Source: an uncultured Alphaproteobacteria bacterium
GTDB taxonomy: Bacteria > Pseudomonadota > Alphaproteobacteria > HIMB59
Assembly: GCA_902601865.1 (NCBI GenBank)
Contig: CACKOX010000009.1
Coordinates: 1-51,822, forward strand
Reading direction: 5' to 3'
Length of the DNA: 51,822 bases
Shown: piece by piece, positions 16,315 to 25,582 of the stretch
How the letters are laid out: each line of letters opens with the position of its first letter
How positions within the stretch are numbered: the first letter of the stretch is position 1
Made by a program: the position numbers and the translations under genes
The notes under the pieces: model-generated
The model's database searches: none
Seen by the model: the letters and a program-made list of their open reading frames with translations, nothing else
Told to the model about the DNA's origin: nothing

Positions 16315-17350
16315 GATAGGAAGATCTCGATCATACATAGTTTTAAATTATTTAAAATATATTTTAATAAATATTATAATTTTTATTGGGCTGATATGGT
16401 TTTCTCAAATTTTAAGGATTTTAGAACTTCAACATTCTATCACAACACAACTTATCGAAGTAGTTAATACTACTGTATTAGTATTACCAAGTTTCTTAAG
16501 CCCATTAATGCCGTTCTTGCTAATATTAGGAAGTTTTTTTTTAAATTATAAATTTAATTCAAGTAATGAAATAATTGTTTTAAAACAATATTTTTCTCTA
16601 AAAGATAATCTGATGATATTTGTAATCTTAACTTTTGGAATTTTTGTTTTTTATTTTATTAATAATGAAATCTTATCAGTAAAATTATATCACAAATATA
16701 AAGTTAAAGAATTAGAAATAAGGAACAATTTAAAATTAGGAGTACCCTCAGTAAATGAATTCCATATTGAAAATGAGGTAAGTATTTTTTTTGAAAAAAA
16801 GATAGATAATAATTTTTATGATGTTGAGGCTGTAATTTTTCAAAATGGACAATTTATTAAATCTGCTAGTGCAAATATTGAAATAGAAAAAAAAAATTAC
16901 AATATTATTTTTCATAAAGGTGAGAGAGTAATATTGAATGACATTGAAAAAAGTAAAACCTCATTTGATAAATTTATTTACAGTATTGAAAATAAAGAAA
17001 TCGAAATACTGATGTATGATATAGAACACTTTAATACTTTTGAATTACTTAGTAATGATAATAATGAATTCTATTACCAAGCACATAATAGGATTTATCA
17101 TTATTTTTTAATTTTATTGGTAATTTTTATTTCATTTAAAGTATTTTTTATTTATAAACCTAAGAAAATTGTTTTTGGGTATTATTTTTTCTTGTTTCTT
17201 GGTCTATTAATTATTCAACTCATTAATTCTTATTTAATATTTCTGCTAAATAATAATAATAGTTTTAATTTATATTATTATTATTTAATTAATTTTTTTA
17301 TACTATTAACATTTAGCTATTTTATATTTGAATTAAATGAGAATAATTAA
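16313..17350 (+). CDS. lptF: LPS export permease LptF
   Basis: 345 residues, YjgP/YjgQ family. With LptG it forms the membrane part of the LptB2FG exporter that lifts lipopolysaccharide out of the inner membrane. Topology fits: about three hydrophobic segments in the first 120 residues (including LVLPSFLSPLMPFLLILGSFF), a periplasmic beta-jellyroll-like middle (about 125-260), and three C-terminal membrane segments. Start at ATG 16313, sharing CATG with pepA. Overlaps lptG by 14 bases. LptB is not in the window. Confidence 0.88.
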   Translation: MIGRSRSYIVLNYLKYILINIIIFIGLIWFSQILRILELQHSITTQLIEVVNTTVLVLPSFLSPLMPFLLILGSFFLNYKFNSSNEIIVLKQYFSLKDNLMIFVILTFGIFVFYFINNEILSVKLYHKYKVKELEIRNNLKLGVPSVNEFHIENEVSIFFEKKIDNNFYDVEAVIFQNGQFIKSASANIEIEKKNYNIIFHKGERVILNDIEKSKTSFDKFIYSIENKEIEILMYDIEHFNTFELLSNDNNEFYYQAHNRIYHYFLILLVIFISFKVFFIYKPKKIVFGYYFFLFLGLLIIQLINSYLIFLLNNNNSFNLYYYYLINFFILLTFSYFIFELNENN

Positions 17351-18293
17351 ACTATTATATTTAAAATATAGTTTATCTTTTTCCATATGCTTATTTTCTA
17401 GTCTTATTATATTTTTTATTTTCTCATTATTGGGAAATTTAAATGAAGATTACTTATTTAACACTATAATCAATTTAAGTTTATTAAATTCAATTCAAAT
17501 ATTAACTTATGTTCCAGCGTTTATTTTTTTAATATCTGTAGTTTTGTTTACTATTTTTTTAAGATCAAAAAATGAAATGATTATTATAAAAAGTTACGTA
17601 AATTTTAAAAAGCTTATGCTGTTTTTTTTACCTATTGTTTTAATTTTTACATTTTTTGAGATAAATAAAAAAAAATTTTCAATATTTATTGAAAATAGTA
17701 AAAGTAATTTAGTAGAACAAAATAATAAATATTCACAAAAAATCTTAATTAATAATGAGAATAACTCAAAAACTTTTATAGTATTAAAAAATATAAGTAA
17801 TAATAATTTTGATAATGCTGAATATAGATCATATAAAATTGTAAATAAAAAAATTAGTCTTGCAGAATTTAGTGATAATTTATTAATATCAAACAATACT
17901 CTCATTGCCAAAAATTATACTCAATATAAAGAAAATTTAATCGAAGACCATGATGTTTATATGAATATTGACGTTGATATTCCTAATTTAAATAGACACA
18001 ATTCAATTGTTAAAAATATCTCTGAAGGAGCTAATTTTGTAATAAATATAAAGCTAATTAATTTGTTAATATTTTTTATTCTATTCTTTAATTATATATT
18101 CTTAATTTTTTCTGGAAAAAAATATATAAATAATAAAGAAAGTCTAACTCATCCGATAATTATTTGTCTAATTTTTCTCATATATTCTTTTTTTATTTTT
18201 AATAATTCGCTAAGTATTTATAAACAAGAATTTGAAATATTAGCAAGTGTAATAATAAGTATGTTTGTCTTAAAAGAAAGTTTAAATGAATAA
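17337..18293 (+). CDS. lptG: LPS export permease LptG
   Basis: 318 residues, shorter than the typical 350-370 but with the same plan as LptF. It has N-terminal membrane segments including the conserved LSLLNSIQILTYVPAFIFLISVVLF region, a periplasmic domain from about residue 110 to 230, and C-terminal membrane segments. Position between lptF and lptD is the main support for calling it LptG rather than a second LptF. It overlaps lptF by 14 and lptD by 8 bases, so translation is probably coupled. Confidence 0.85.
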   Translation: MRIIKLLYLKYSLSFSICLFSSLIIFFIFSLLGNLNEDYLFNTIINLSLLNSIQILTYVPAFIFLISVVLFTIFLRSKNEMIIIKSYVNFKKLMLFFLPIVLIFTFFEINKKKFSIFIENSKSNLVEQNNKYSQKILINNENNSKTFIVLKNISNNNFDNAEYRSYKIVNKKISLAEFSDNLLISNNTLIAKNYTQYKENLIEDHDVYMNIDVDIPNLNRHNSIVKNISEGANFVINIKLINLLIFFILFFNYIFLIFSGKKYINNKESLTHPIIICLIFLIYSFFIFNNSLSIYKQEFEILASVIISMFVLKESLNE

Positions 18294-20430
18294 AATTATA
18301 TTATTTTTTTTAGTACTTATTTTTTTTATTAGATTAATTGTAGTATTAAATGCTAATGACAACACTTACATAAATACCACTAACATTATTTATGACGAAA
18401 AAAGAAACATAGTTGAATTAGCAGAAAATTCTAAAATTAATATAGATAATACTAATATTTTAGTTGATAGAGGTATAATTGACTATAACAAAAATGAGAT
18501 TGAAGTATTTGGCAATTTTTATCTTTACCAAGATAAAAGCATACTAAGTGGCAAGGATTTAAAAGGTGATACTAACTTAAAAAACTTTACTGCCAATAAA
18601 GTTAGTTTTATCTATAACGATGAACTAAAAATCGACTCTGAAAGTGCATTAAGATCTGAGAATGATCTATTCTTTTATAATAATTTTTTAACTCCATGTG
18701 AATTAATTGGATATTTTGGTTGTCCTACTTGGTCACTTAGAATTGACAAAACTAAATATGATGTTGACAAAGATAAGTTTGTTCACTTTGACTCCTTTCT
18801 ACAAATTGCAGATTATAAAGTTTTTTACCTTCCGTATTTTTCGCATTATGGCGCAAAAGCACCAAGGCAAAGGGGATTTTTAACTCCCACAGTTGAATTT
18901 ACAATTGGAGGGAATAGCGGAATTTATACACCATATTACCTACCAATAGGAGATAGCACAGATGTGAAAATTACACCTAAGTTCATTATGTCAGAGAGTT
19001 TCAATTTTATAAATAATTATAAGTTGAATACAATTTTAAATAAAAAACTATCTGGTGGTAATTTTGTATTTGATATGGATAACGTGAAAAATCATGGAAT
19101 TGATGACATAAATAATACAGTTAGGGTAAATCTAAAACAAGTTTTAGACAAAAATAAAATATTATCTTTAAATGGTGTGTTAACTAATAGTATCTCAACA
19201 ACAAGATCACAAAATGAAATACCAGTAAAATTTGAAAATATTTATTTAAGGTTAGATAATTATAATTTTGCTTCAAATAATGATTACCTTAGAAGTGAAA
19301 TAACTACTGTCGAAGCATTTGACTCTACAAATGTATCATTTATTCCATTTTCTCCACATATTAATTATTACAATAGCTTAAATTTTGGGAAAAGTATTTC
19401 AAATCTAAATGAAATAGATTTTCGAATTATTAAGAGAAGTAAATCTCTTAATGAGATCCCCTCAGAAAATAACAGCTTAAAAGTAAATAATTATTTTATG
19501 ATAAATAAAAAATTAGATGATGTGAATATTTATAATAAATTATCTTTTTTAAATAATATAAGTAATTACACTTTTGAACATGATGAAGATTTGAATGGCA
19601 CAGAGAGGTATAACCATCTTATATTTTCTTCTGATCTCTTTTATAATTTTAACAAAAATATTACTCCAAGAATTAAATTAATTTACAATCAAGATATTTA
19701 TCATTCTGATAATATAGTTAATGAGGATAGTAATTCGCTAACATTTAATTATCAAAATCAATATTCTGACAGTAGATTTTTTGGAACTGATGCAAAAGAT
19801 GATACCTCAAGAGTTGTATATGGCTTAGAGTCTAATTTAAAAATGAAAGATCAAGAATTTAATTTGAATCTTAATCAATCATATGATTTTAAAAAAAATA
19901 ATAATTTTAACCAAAAGGTAAATCAGAAATCTCACTTGTCTGACTATGGAATAGAAGGTAGCACAGAAATAAAGGATATATCAATAAATTTTGATTTAAG
20001 AGCAGATAAATCAAGTTTAGCAAAAAAAGAAATGAATATAAGTTTTAATACAAATGAACCATTAATTATTTCACTAAACTACCATGAAACACAAAAAAAT
20101 GCATTTAGTGAAAAATCTAATGACACAGAATATTTAGGAATTGGATTAGAGAAAAAAATCAATGAGAACTTAATACTAGCTTATAATACAAATATAGATC
20201 TTAAAAATAATTTTAGTTCATATTACGATAAAATAGGGTTGAAAATCTCAGATGAGTGCTCAGAATTAATAATTGAATATTCTAATAGAAAATACAATGA
20301 TGACTATAATACAAGTCCTGAAGAACTCTTAAGTATAAGTTTTCGTATGGATTACCTTGGATTTTTTGGTTATCGACAAACAACAGATTTATTTTTTCAA
20401 GAACCAGGAAGTATAGATTATGGTTTTTAA
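18286..20430 (+). CDS. lptD: LPS-assembly outer-membrane protein LptD
   Basis: 714 residues. Outer-membrane barrel that inserts LPS into the outer leaflet. Signal peptide about 1-24. An OstA/LptA-like beta-jellyroll follows (about 28-130, with NIIYDEKRNIVELAEN and YNKNEIEVFGNFYLYQD), then the conserved junction CELIGYFGCPTWSLR, the plug-proximal VFYLPYFSHYGAKAPRQRGFLTP block, and a long Asn/Tyr-rich beta-barrel. Cysteines near residues 138, 146 and 655 (SDECSELIIEY) are candidates for the inter-domain disulfides known in LptD. The partner LptE is not in the window. Confidence 0.92.
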   Translation: MNKIILFFLVLIFFIRLIVVLNANDNTYINTTNIIYDEKRNIVELAENSKINIDNTNILVDRGIIDYNKNEIEVFGNFYLYQDKSILSGKDLKGDTNLKNFTANKVSFIYNDELKIDSESALRSENDLFFYNNFLTPCELIGYFGCPTWSLRIDKTKYDVDKDKFVHFDSFLQIADYKVFYLPYFSHYGAKAPRQRGFLTPTVEFTIGGNSGIYTPYYLPIGDSTDVKITPKFIMSESFNFINNYKLNTILNKKLSGGNFVFDMDNVKNHGIDDINNTVRVNLKQVLDKNKILSLNGVLTNSISTTRSQNEIPVKFENIYLRLDNYNFASNNDYLRSEITTVEAFDSTNVSFIPFSPHINYYNSLNFGKSISNLNEIDFRIIKRSKSLNEIPSENNSLKVNNYFMINKKLDDVNIYNKLSFLNNISNYTFEHDEDLNGTERYNHLIFSSDLFYNFNKNITPRIKLIYNQDIYHSDNIVNEDSNSLTFNYQNQYSDSRFFGTDAKDDTSRVVYGLESNLKMKDQEFNLNLNQSYDFKKNNNFNQKVNQKSHLSDYGIEGSTEIKDISINFDLRADKSSLAKKEMNISFNTNEPLIISLNYHETQKNAFSEKSNDTEYLGIGLEKKINENLILAYNTNIDLKNNFSSYYDKIGLKISDECSELIIEYSNRKYNDDYNTSPEELLSISFRMDYLGFFGYRQTTDLFFQEPGSIDYGF

Positions 20431-21094
20431 AATTATAAATAAATTACTAAAAATAATTATTATTTTTTTTTTCATGACCTTAAATTCATATGCAAATATT
20501 ATTTATGACAAAAATAATATTGTGATTTCAGAATTAGATTTAAATTATTACAAAAAATTACATTATGAAAAGTTTAATGAAGAAATTAACAACTCAATGG
20601 CTCTTAAAACTTTGGTAATTATAAAAAAACTAATTATTAGTTTAAAAAAAAATAATCCAGGATTTCTCCAAAAAATTGATAATGAAATAATTAGTGAAAT
20701 AGGTGATGAGGGTTTAAAATCTCAAACAGTTCATGATATATTTAGATATTTCAAGACAAGAAATGAATTTGTCTACAATTATTTTAAAAATGATTTTAAA
20801 AAAAATGACCTAGTAAATATCTTTAAAACATTTAAAAAACTAAAATTACCCATTAGTGACAATAATTGTTTAACAATAATTAAATTAATTGATTTAAAAA
20901 GTAATGAAGAATTTATTGATACTTTTTTTATAAACTTAAAAAATCCAACAGATATTTATAAAATATCAATAAACGATAATTCTTATAATGTATGTATTAA
21001 TAATAAAAACAAAGAAATTATAGATAATGAAATTTTCAAATATATAGAATTAAAGACTCAGGATGATTTTGATAGATTTGTATATGAACAATAA
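20420..21094 (+). CDS. SurA-position periplasmic protein without a parvulin domain
   Basis: 224 residues with a signal peptide (about 1-25, ending NSYAN). In Alphaproteobacteria surA lies between lptD and pdxA. Just after the signal this protein has a SurA-like opening (IIYDKNNIVISELDLNYYKKL, compare the VAVVNDxVIT-SDL start of SurA). The rest is helical and Lys/Asn-rich, and I see no PPIase (parvulin) signature. The full protein is roughly half the normal SurA length, so it may be a chaperone-only SurA. It overlaps lptD by 11 bases and pdxA by 11 bases. The function is inferred mostly from position. Confidence 0.6.
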   Translation: MVFKIINKLLKIIIIFFFMTLNSYANIIYDKNNIVISELDLNYYKKLHYEKFNEEINNSMALKTLVIIKKLIISLKKNNPGFLQKIDNEIISEIGDEGLKSQTVHDIFRYFKTRNEFVYNYFKNDFKKNDLVNIFKTFKKLKLPISDNNCLTIIKLIDLKSNEEFIDTFFINLKNPTDIYKISINDNSYNVCINNKNKEIIDNEIFKYIELKTQDDFDRFVYEQ

Positions 21095-21992
21095 AAAATA
21101 TATTTTCTTAGGTGATATCGACTCAATAAATGTTGAAATAATAATTAATTCTCATCATTATTTAAAAAATAAATTAAAGTACATAATTATATGTAATAAA
21201 TTTGAAATTTTAGATTATATTTCAAAAATAAAATCAAAAATTAAAATTAATGAAATAATTGATCCATTAAAATTTTCTAATTATAAAATAAATAATATTA
21301 ATATATTTAATATCGAAAATAAGTATAAAGAAAAATATAAAAATTTATTAAATCAAATTGATATATCTAACAAAATTTCTCAAATAACAGGATTTGACCT
21401 AATAACAATGCCAATTGATAAATCACTTTTTAAGAAAAAAATAGAATTCATTGGTATGACAGAATATTTAGGAAAAATAAATAATACTAATACCTTCATG
21501 CTTATGCATGGTGAAAAATTTTCAGTTATGCCCTTGACTACACATATAAATTTAAAAAATATACATAAAATTTTAAATAGAAATAAATTAGGAGAAAATC
21601 TTAAGCAAGTAATGGATCTAATAAAATTAAAAAGGTATAAGTTAAATTTTAGAACAATTAAATTCCTATGTTATAACCCACATTGTAGTGAAGATAATAC
21701 TATAGGCAAAGAAGATGGCGTAATATCAAAGTTGATTGACAAAAATTTTAAGAAAATTACAGGTCCTTATCCGGCGGACAGCGCATTTAATAATATAAAA
21801 AAAAATACATTATTTTTTTCTACTTATCATGATCAAGTGTTAATACCTTTTAAAATAATGAATAAAAAAGGTTATAATCTGACATTAGGTTTAAAATATC
21901 GCCGTCTCAGTCCTGCACATGGGACAGCAAAAGATATAAAATTTAAAAAAAAATCTGATAATAGTTCTTTTCTTCAATGTATGTTAATTTAA
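21084..21992 (+). CDS. pdxA: 4-hydroxythreonine-4-phosphate dehydrogenase, divergent
   Basis: 302 residues from the ATG at 21084 (an ATG at 21063 would add 7). PdxA oxidises 4-phosphohydroxythreonine in pyridoxal phosphate synthesis. The three metal-binding histidines appear present: TTHINL, NPHCSED (family NPHAGE) and YHDQVLIP. ITGPYPADSAF and SPAHGTAKDI are also recognisable. The usual N-terminal GDPAGIGPE is degraded to GDIDSINVE. Position between the surA-like gene and rsmA is canonical. Catalysis is probable but deserves a test. Confidence 0.82.
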   Translation: MNNKKYIFLGDIDSINVEIIINSHHYLKNKLKYIIICNKFEILDYISKIKSKIKINEIIDPLKFSNYKINNINIFNIENKYKEKYKNLLNQIDISNKISQITGFDLITMPIDKSLFKKKIEFIGMTEYLGKINNTNTFMLMHGEKFSVMPLTTHINLKNIHKILNRNKLGENLKQVMDLIKLKRYKLNFRTIKFLCYNPHCSEDNTIGKEDGVISKLIDKNFKKITGPYPADSAFNNIKKNTLFFSTYHDQVLIPFKIMNKKGYNLTLGLKYRRLSPAHGTAKDIKFKKKSDNSSFLQCMLI

Positions 21993-22714
21993 AAAAAAAA
22001 CTTAGTCAGAATTTTCTTATAGATAAAAATATCACAAGTAAAATTTCAAATCTAATTGATAGAGAAAATTTAAATATTCTAGAAATTGGGCCAGGAGATG
22101 GAAAGTTGACAGAAAAAATTATTGAAAAAAAACCTAAAAATTTAGATTTAGTTGAAATTGATAAGGATTTAATTGAAGAATTAAATATTAACTATAAAAA
22201 ATATAAATTTGTTAATATTATAAACGAAGATATTATAAAATTTAATTTGGTAAGAAAATATGATCTGATAATTTCTAACTTGCCCTACAATTTATCCTCA
22301 AAAATATTAGAAAAGTTAATTTTGTTAAAAGATAATCCTTCAATTATGATCTTAATGTTTCAAAAGGAATTTGCTGAAAGGCTTCTAGACACTAATCTTA
22401 ATTCAATTAATTCACTAATGAATTGTTATTTTAAAATTAAATTTGAATTTAATGTCAGTAAAAATTGTTTTAGACCAATTCCAAAGATTGAGTCAAGTGT
22501 TTTAAAATTTGAAAAATTGAAAAAAGGTTTAATTAAAAAACATGAAATTGAAAATTTTATAAAATTTAAAAGGTATGTTTTTTCATACAAAAGAAAATCA
22601 TTAAGAAATATCTTAAAAAAATATAATATTAAAGATAGTATAAAACTAGATTTGAGAGCAGAAAAATTGAATATATTAGATTTTATAGAATTATTTAGAC
22701 AAATTAAGACCTAA
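21977..22714 (+). CDS. rsmA: 16S rRNA (A1518/A1519) dimethyltransferase KsgA/RsmA
   Basis: 245 residues. Dimethylates two adjacent adenosines near the 3' end of 16S rRNA late in 30S assembly. Visible: KKLSQNFLID at the start, SAM-binding motif I EIGPGDGKLTE, motif IV NLPYNLSSKI (N-L-P-Y), and MFQKEFAERLL. Slightly shorter than E. coli KsgA (273). It overlaps pdxA by 16 bases and ends overlapping gmk on the opposite strand by 11 bases. Confidence 0.94.
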   Translation: MYVNLKKKLSQNFLIDKNITSKISNLIDRENLNILEIGPGDGKLTEKIIEKKPKNLDLVEIDKDLIEELNINYKKYKFVNIINEDIIKFNLVRKYDLIISNLPYNLSSKILEKLILLKDNPSIMILMFQKEFAERLLDTNLNSINSLMNCYFKIKFEFNVSKNCFRPIPKIESSVLKFEKLKKGLIKKHEIENFIKFKRYVFSYKRKSLRNILKKYNIKDSIKLDLRAEKLNILDFIELFRQIKT

Positions 22715-23324
22715 ATTTATTAACAAATTTTGTCAAGTCTACCAATCTATGTTTTTTTAATCTCTCTGATTCAATTATATTCACTATTTGATTTACACAC
22801 TTTTTTAGATTTTCATTAATTACAACATAATCATATTCTGGGAAATGAGATATTTCATTTTCAACTAATTTCATTCTTTTTTTCATTTCTTTATTTGTAT
22901 CTCTTGCACGAGTTTTTAGTCTTTTTACCAACTCTTTTTTACTTGGGGGTAGAATAAATATTCCAATAACTTCTAAATTACTTTGTTTTAGTTGTTGGTA
23001 TCCTTGCCAGTCAATATCAAATAAAACATCTTTTTTCTTTTTAAAAAAACTATTTATTGTTTGCTTCAGTGTTCCATATCTATAACCAAAAACACTGGCA
23101 TACTCTAGATAATCATTCTGTTTTATACCTAAATTAAATTTTTGATCAGTTAAAAAAATATAGTCTTTTTTATTATATTCCCCTCTTCTTTTAGGTCTTG
23201 TTGTGCAGGAAATTGATAGTGCTATTGATTTATCTTGTTTAATAATTTGTTTTGAAATTGATGTTTTACCAGCTCCTGATGGTGATGATAAAACAATACA
23301 AAAATTTTTACTTTTAATTGCCAA
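22704..23324 (-). CDS. gmk: guanylate kinase
   Basis: 206 residues. Phosphorylates GMP to GDP. P-loop SSPSGAGKTSISKQII near residues 13-28, the GMP-binding stretch SCTTRPKRRGEYNKKDY, then EYASVFGYRYGT, DIDWQGYQQLK and RARDTNKEMKKRM. The start is TTG at 23324, with the 5' end overlapping fabF by 11 bases, so it is the last gene of the fabD-fabG-acpP-fabF-gmk unit. mltG and yicC, which usually separate fabF from gmk in Alphaproteobacteria, are missing. Confidence 0.95.
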   Translation of the reverse strand: MAIKSKNFCIVLSSPSGAGKTSISKQIIKQDKSIALSISCTTRPKRRGEYNKKDYIFLTDQKFNLGIKQNDYLEYASVFGYRYGTLKQTINSFFKKKKDVLFDIDWQGYQQLKQSNLEVIGIFILPPSKKELVKRLKTRARDTNKEMKKRMKLVENEISHFPEYDYVVINENLKKCVNQIVNIIESERLKKHRLVDLTKFVNKFRS

Positions 23325-24546
23325 TTACTAAACTAGCGTTTGTACCGCCAAAACCAAAAGAATTAGAAATAATATTATTTACTGACTTTGAAATAGACTC
23401 GTGTGGAATAAGGTTAATATCAGTTTTATAGTCTGGATTATCTAAGTTTAAAGTAGGAGGAAGAGTTTTAGTTTGAATTGACTTTATTGAAAAAATTGCT
23501 TCAACAGCACCAGCTGCACCTAAAAGGTGACCAATTGCAGATTTATTTGAACTCATAAATAAATTTTTATTCGACCCAAATAATCTCTCAACAGCAGACA
23601 ATTCAATAGTATCTCCAACGGGAGTGGATGTGCCATGAGCATTTACGTAACCAATATCTTCAGAGTCTAGAAGTGACTCATTTAAAGCCATTTCCATAGC
23701 TCTAAAACCTCCATTTCCATCTTCTGATGGTTTTGTAATGTGATAAGCATCACCTGACATTCCATATCCTTTAATCTCACAATAAATATTAGCATTTCTT
23801 TTTTTGGCATGTTCTAATTCTTCTAAAACTAATACTCCTGCACCCTCACCCATTACGAAGCCCGATCTATCTTTATCCCATGGTCTTGAGCCTTTTTCAG
23901 GAGAATCATTAAATGTATCACATAATGCTCTTGCTGCAGAAAAACCAGAAATACCTAGAGGGCAAACTGCTGCCTCAGCGCCACCACAGACCATTAGATC
24001 AGCTTTATTATTTTTGATTATTGTAAAAGAATCTCCTATAGCATTAGTACCAGTAGCACATGCTGTTACTGGAGAGCTATTAGGTCCTTTGAGGTTATAT
24101 TTGATTGAGATTTGACCAGATAACAAATTAATTAAAGAGGACGGAATAAAAAAAGGAGATATCTTTCTTATCCCTTGGTTATCTAGAATAGAGGAGTTTC
24201 TGTAAATAGTATCTAAACCCCCTATTCCAGAACCTACCATTACTCCAGATCTAAATGAAGTTTTATCAACAGATATAAAGCCAGAGTCTTTCATTGCTTC
24301 TTCAGCAGCAATTAGACCTAGTACTATGAATCTATCAATTTTTCTTCGATCTCTAGGAGTTACAATTTGATCGTTTATCTGAGTATCTTCGATAGTTCCG
24401 GCTATTTTGCAGGGTAAGTTACTAATATCAAAATTGGTTATTTGAGATATTCCGCTTTCAGAATTGATTAATGAATCCCAGCTTGAGTCAACTGTGTTAC
24501 CTAATGGATTTATTGTTCCTAATCCAGTAACTACTACTCTCCTCAA
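23314..24546 (-). CDS. fabF: beta-ketoacyl-ACP synthase II
   Basis: 410 residues. Elongating condensing enzyme of type II fatty acid synthesis. The Cys-His-His triad is intact: Cys163 (VTACATGTNAIGD), His304 (NAHGTSTPVGD) and His340 (SAIGHLLGAAG). The C-terminal SNSFGFGGTNASLV is canonical. The start is TTG at 24546 (MRRVVVTGLG), with no clear Shine-Dalgarno; it lies 18 bases after the acpP stop. This is the FabF rather than FabB type by length and sequence. Confidence 0.96.
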   Translation of the reverse strand: MRRVVVTGLGTINPLGNTVDSSWDSLINSESGISQITNFDISNLPCKIAGTIEDTQINDQIVTPRDRRKIDRFIVLGLIAAEEAMKDSGFISVDKTSFRSGVMVGSGIGGLDTIYRNSSILDNQGIRKISPFFIPSSLINLLSGQISIKYNLKGPNSSPVTACATGTNAIGDSFTIIKNNKADLMVCGGAEAAVCPLGISGFSAARALCDTFNDSPEKGSRPWDKDRSGFVMGEGAGVLVLEELEHAKKRNANIYCEIKGYGMSGDAYHITKPSEDGNGGFRAMEMALNESLLDSEDIGYVNAHGTSTPVGDTIELSAVERLFGSNKNLFMSSNKSAIGHLLGAAGAVEAIFSIKSIQTKTLPPTLNLDNPDYKTDINLIPHESISKSVNNIISNSFGFGGTNASLVIGN

Positions 24547-24564
24547 TTGATATTTTTTCTAGGA

Positions 24565-24801
24565 CTAATTTGTATTTGCCGTTAAATATGTAACTGCATC
24601 TTTAAGAGTTACAATTTTTTCTGCAGCATCGTCTGGTATTTCACATCCAAACTCTTCCTCAAAAGCCATTACAAGCTCAACAGTATCTAAGCTGTCTGCA
24701 CCTAAATCATCAATAAATTTCGACTCACTTTGTATTTTAGCCTCTTCGACACCCAAATGCTCAACTACAATTTTTTTTACTCTATCTTCAATATCGCTCA
24801 T
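24565..24801 (-). CDS. acpP: acyl carrier protein
   Basis: 78 residues, acidic four-helix protein that carries growing acyl chains. The phosphopantetheine attachment site is Ser37 in [15 protein letters not shown]. The ATG at 24801 is preceded by AAGAGG about 7 bases upstream, one of the clearer ribosome-binding sites in the window, fitting the high expression of ACP. A 70-base spacer separates it from fabG, so it may also have its own promoter. Confidence 0.98.
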   Translation of the reverse strand: MSDIEDRVKKIVVEHLGVEEAKIQSESKFIDDLGADSLDTVELVMAFEEEFGCEIPDDAAEKIVTLKDAVTYLTANTN

Positions 24802-24871
24802 TTTTAAACCTCTTATTAAGTAATAATTCTAAAAGTTCGTACCACATTATGGTTAATATTCAAATAATTTA
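24802..24871 (-). promoter_or_regulatory. fabG-acpP spacer with a strong ribosome-binding site; possible internal promoter
   Basis: 70 bases between fabG and acpP, the second-longest spacer in the window and the longest inside a co-directional unit. Read on the minus strand it holds TTAACC and TAGAAT about 19 bases apart, a weak promoter-like pair, and AAGAGG about 7 bases before the acpP ATG. The ribosome-binding site is clear; the promoter is speculative. Confidence 0.35.
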
Positions 24872-25582
24872 TTAAATTAATGCCAAGCCCCCATTTACAT
24901 GCAATGTTTGACCTGTGATATAATTAGCATTTTCAGAGCATAAAAAACCAACTGCTTTAGCTATATCTAATGGATTGCCCAATTTTTTCATTGGGATTCT
25001 CTCTAAAATGTCATTTTTTTGTATTTCATTTAGTTTGTCAGTCATATTTGAGGAAATAAAACCAGGAGCTACACTATTTACTGTTATATTTCTCGATGAC
25101 AGCTCAAGAGCAAGAGATTTTACAATACCTGATATGGCAGCTTTAGATGCAGTGTAATTAACTTGGCCTGGATTTCCAATATGTGCAACCACTGAGGATA
25201 TGAAAACTATTTTTCCAAATCTTTTCTTTACCATATGCTTTGTAAAATGTTTTAAAAGGTGAAATGACGAATTCAAATTAACATTGATAACACTATTCCA
25301 ATCATTTGGGGACATTCTCAGGAAAATATTATCTCTATTAAGGCCTGCATTTAAAACTAGATAATCAATATCAAAGTCAAAAATTTTATTTAAATTTAAG
25401 CTTTCAATATTATTGAGATCTAATTCTTTGAATTTTATGTAATCTTGGTTAGATTTAATTTTATTAATATTTGTGGTTGTTGAATATATTTCTTTACAAC
25501 CATTGTTAGTAAAATAATCACATATAGAACTTCCAATGGAGCCCGTGCCACCAGTTACTAATATCTTTTTATCCTTGAACAT
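24872..25582 (-). CDS. fabG: 3-oxoacyl-ACP reductase
   Basis: 236 residues, short-chain dehydrogenase fold, NADPH-dependent reduction of 3-ketoacyl-ACP. Cofactor motif TGGTGSIG at 10-17 and NAG at 78-80. Catalytic Ser130, Tyr143 and Lys147 (YTASKAAI) are in place. The C-terminus YITGQTLHVNGGLAL is typical of FabG. Located between fabD (14-base overlap) and acpP, which separates it from other SDRs. Confidence 0.95.
   Translation of the reverse strand: MFKDKKILVTGGTGSIGSSICDYFTNNGCKEIYSTTTNINKIKSNQDYIKFKELDLNNIESLNLNKIFDFDIDYLVLNAGLNRDNIFLRMSPNDWNSVINVNLNSSFHLLKHFTKHMVKKRFGKIVFISSVVAHIGNPGQVNYTASKAAISGIVKSLALELSSRNITVNSVAPGFISSNMTDKLNEIQKNDILERIPMKKLGNPLDIAKAVGFLCSENANYITGQTLHVNGGLALI

Noticed and set aside
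16315-16338. Upstream ATG at 16338 as the pepA start, with TAATTT 6 bases ahead
   Set aside because: MKAQFNL at 16314 fits the aminopeptidase N-terminus better; kept only as an alternative.
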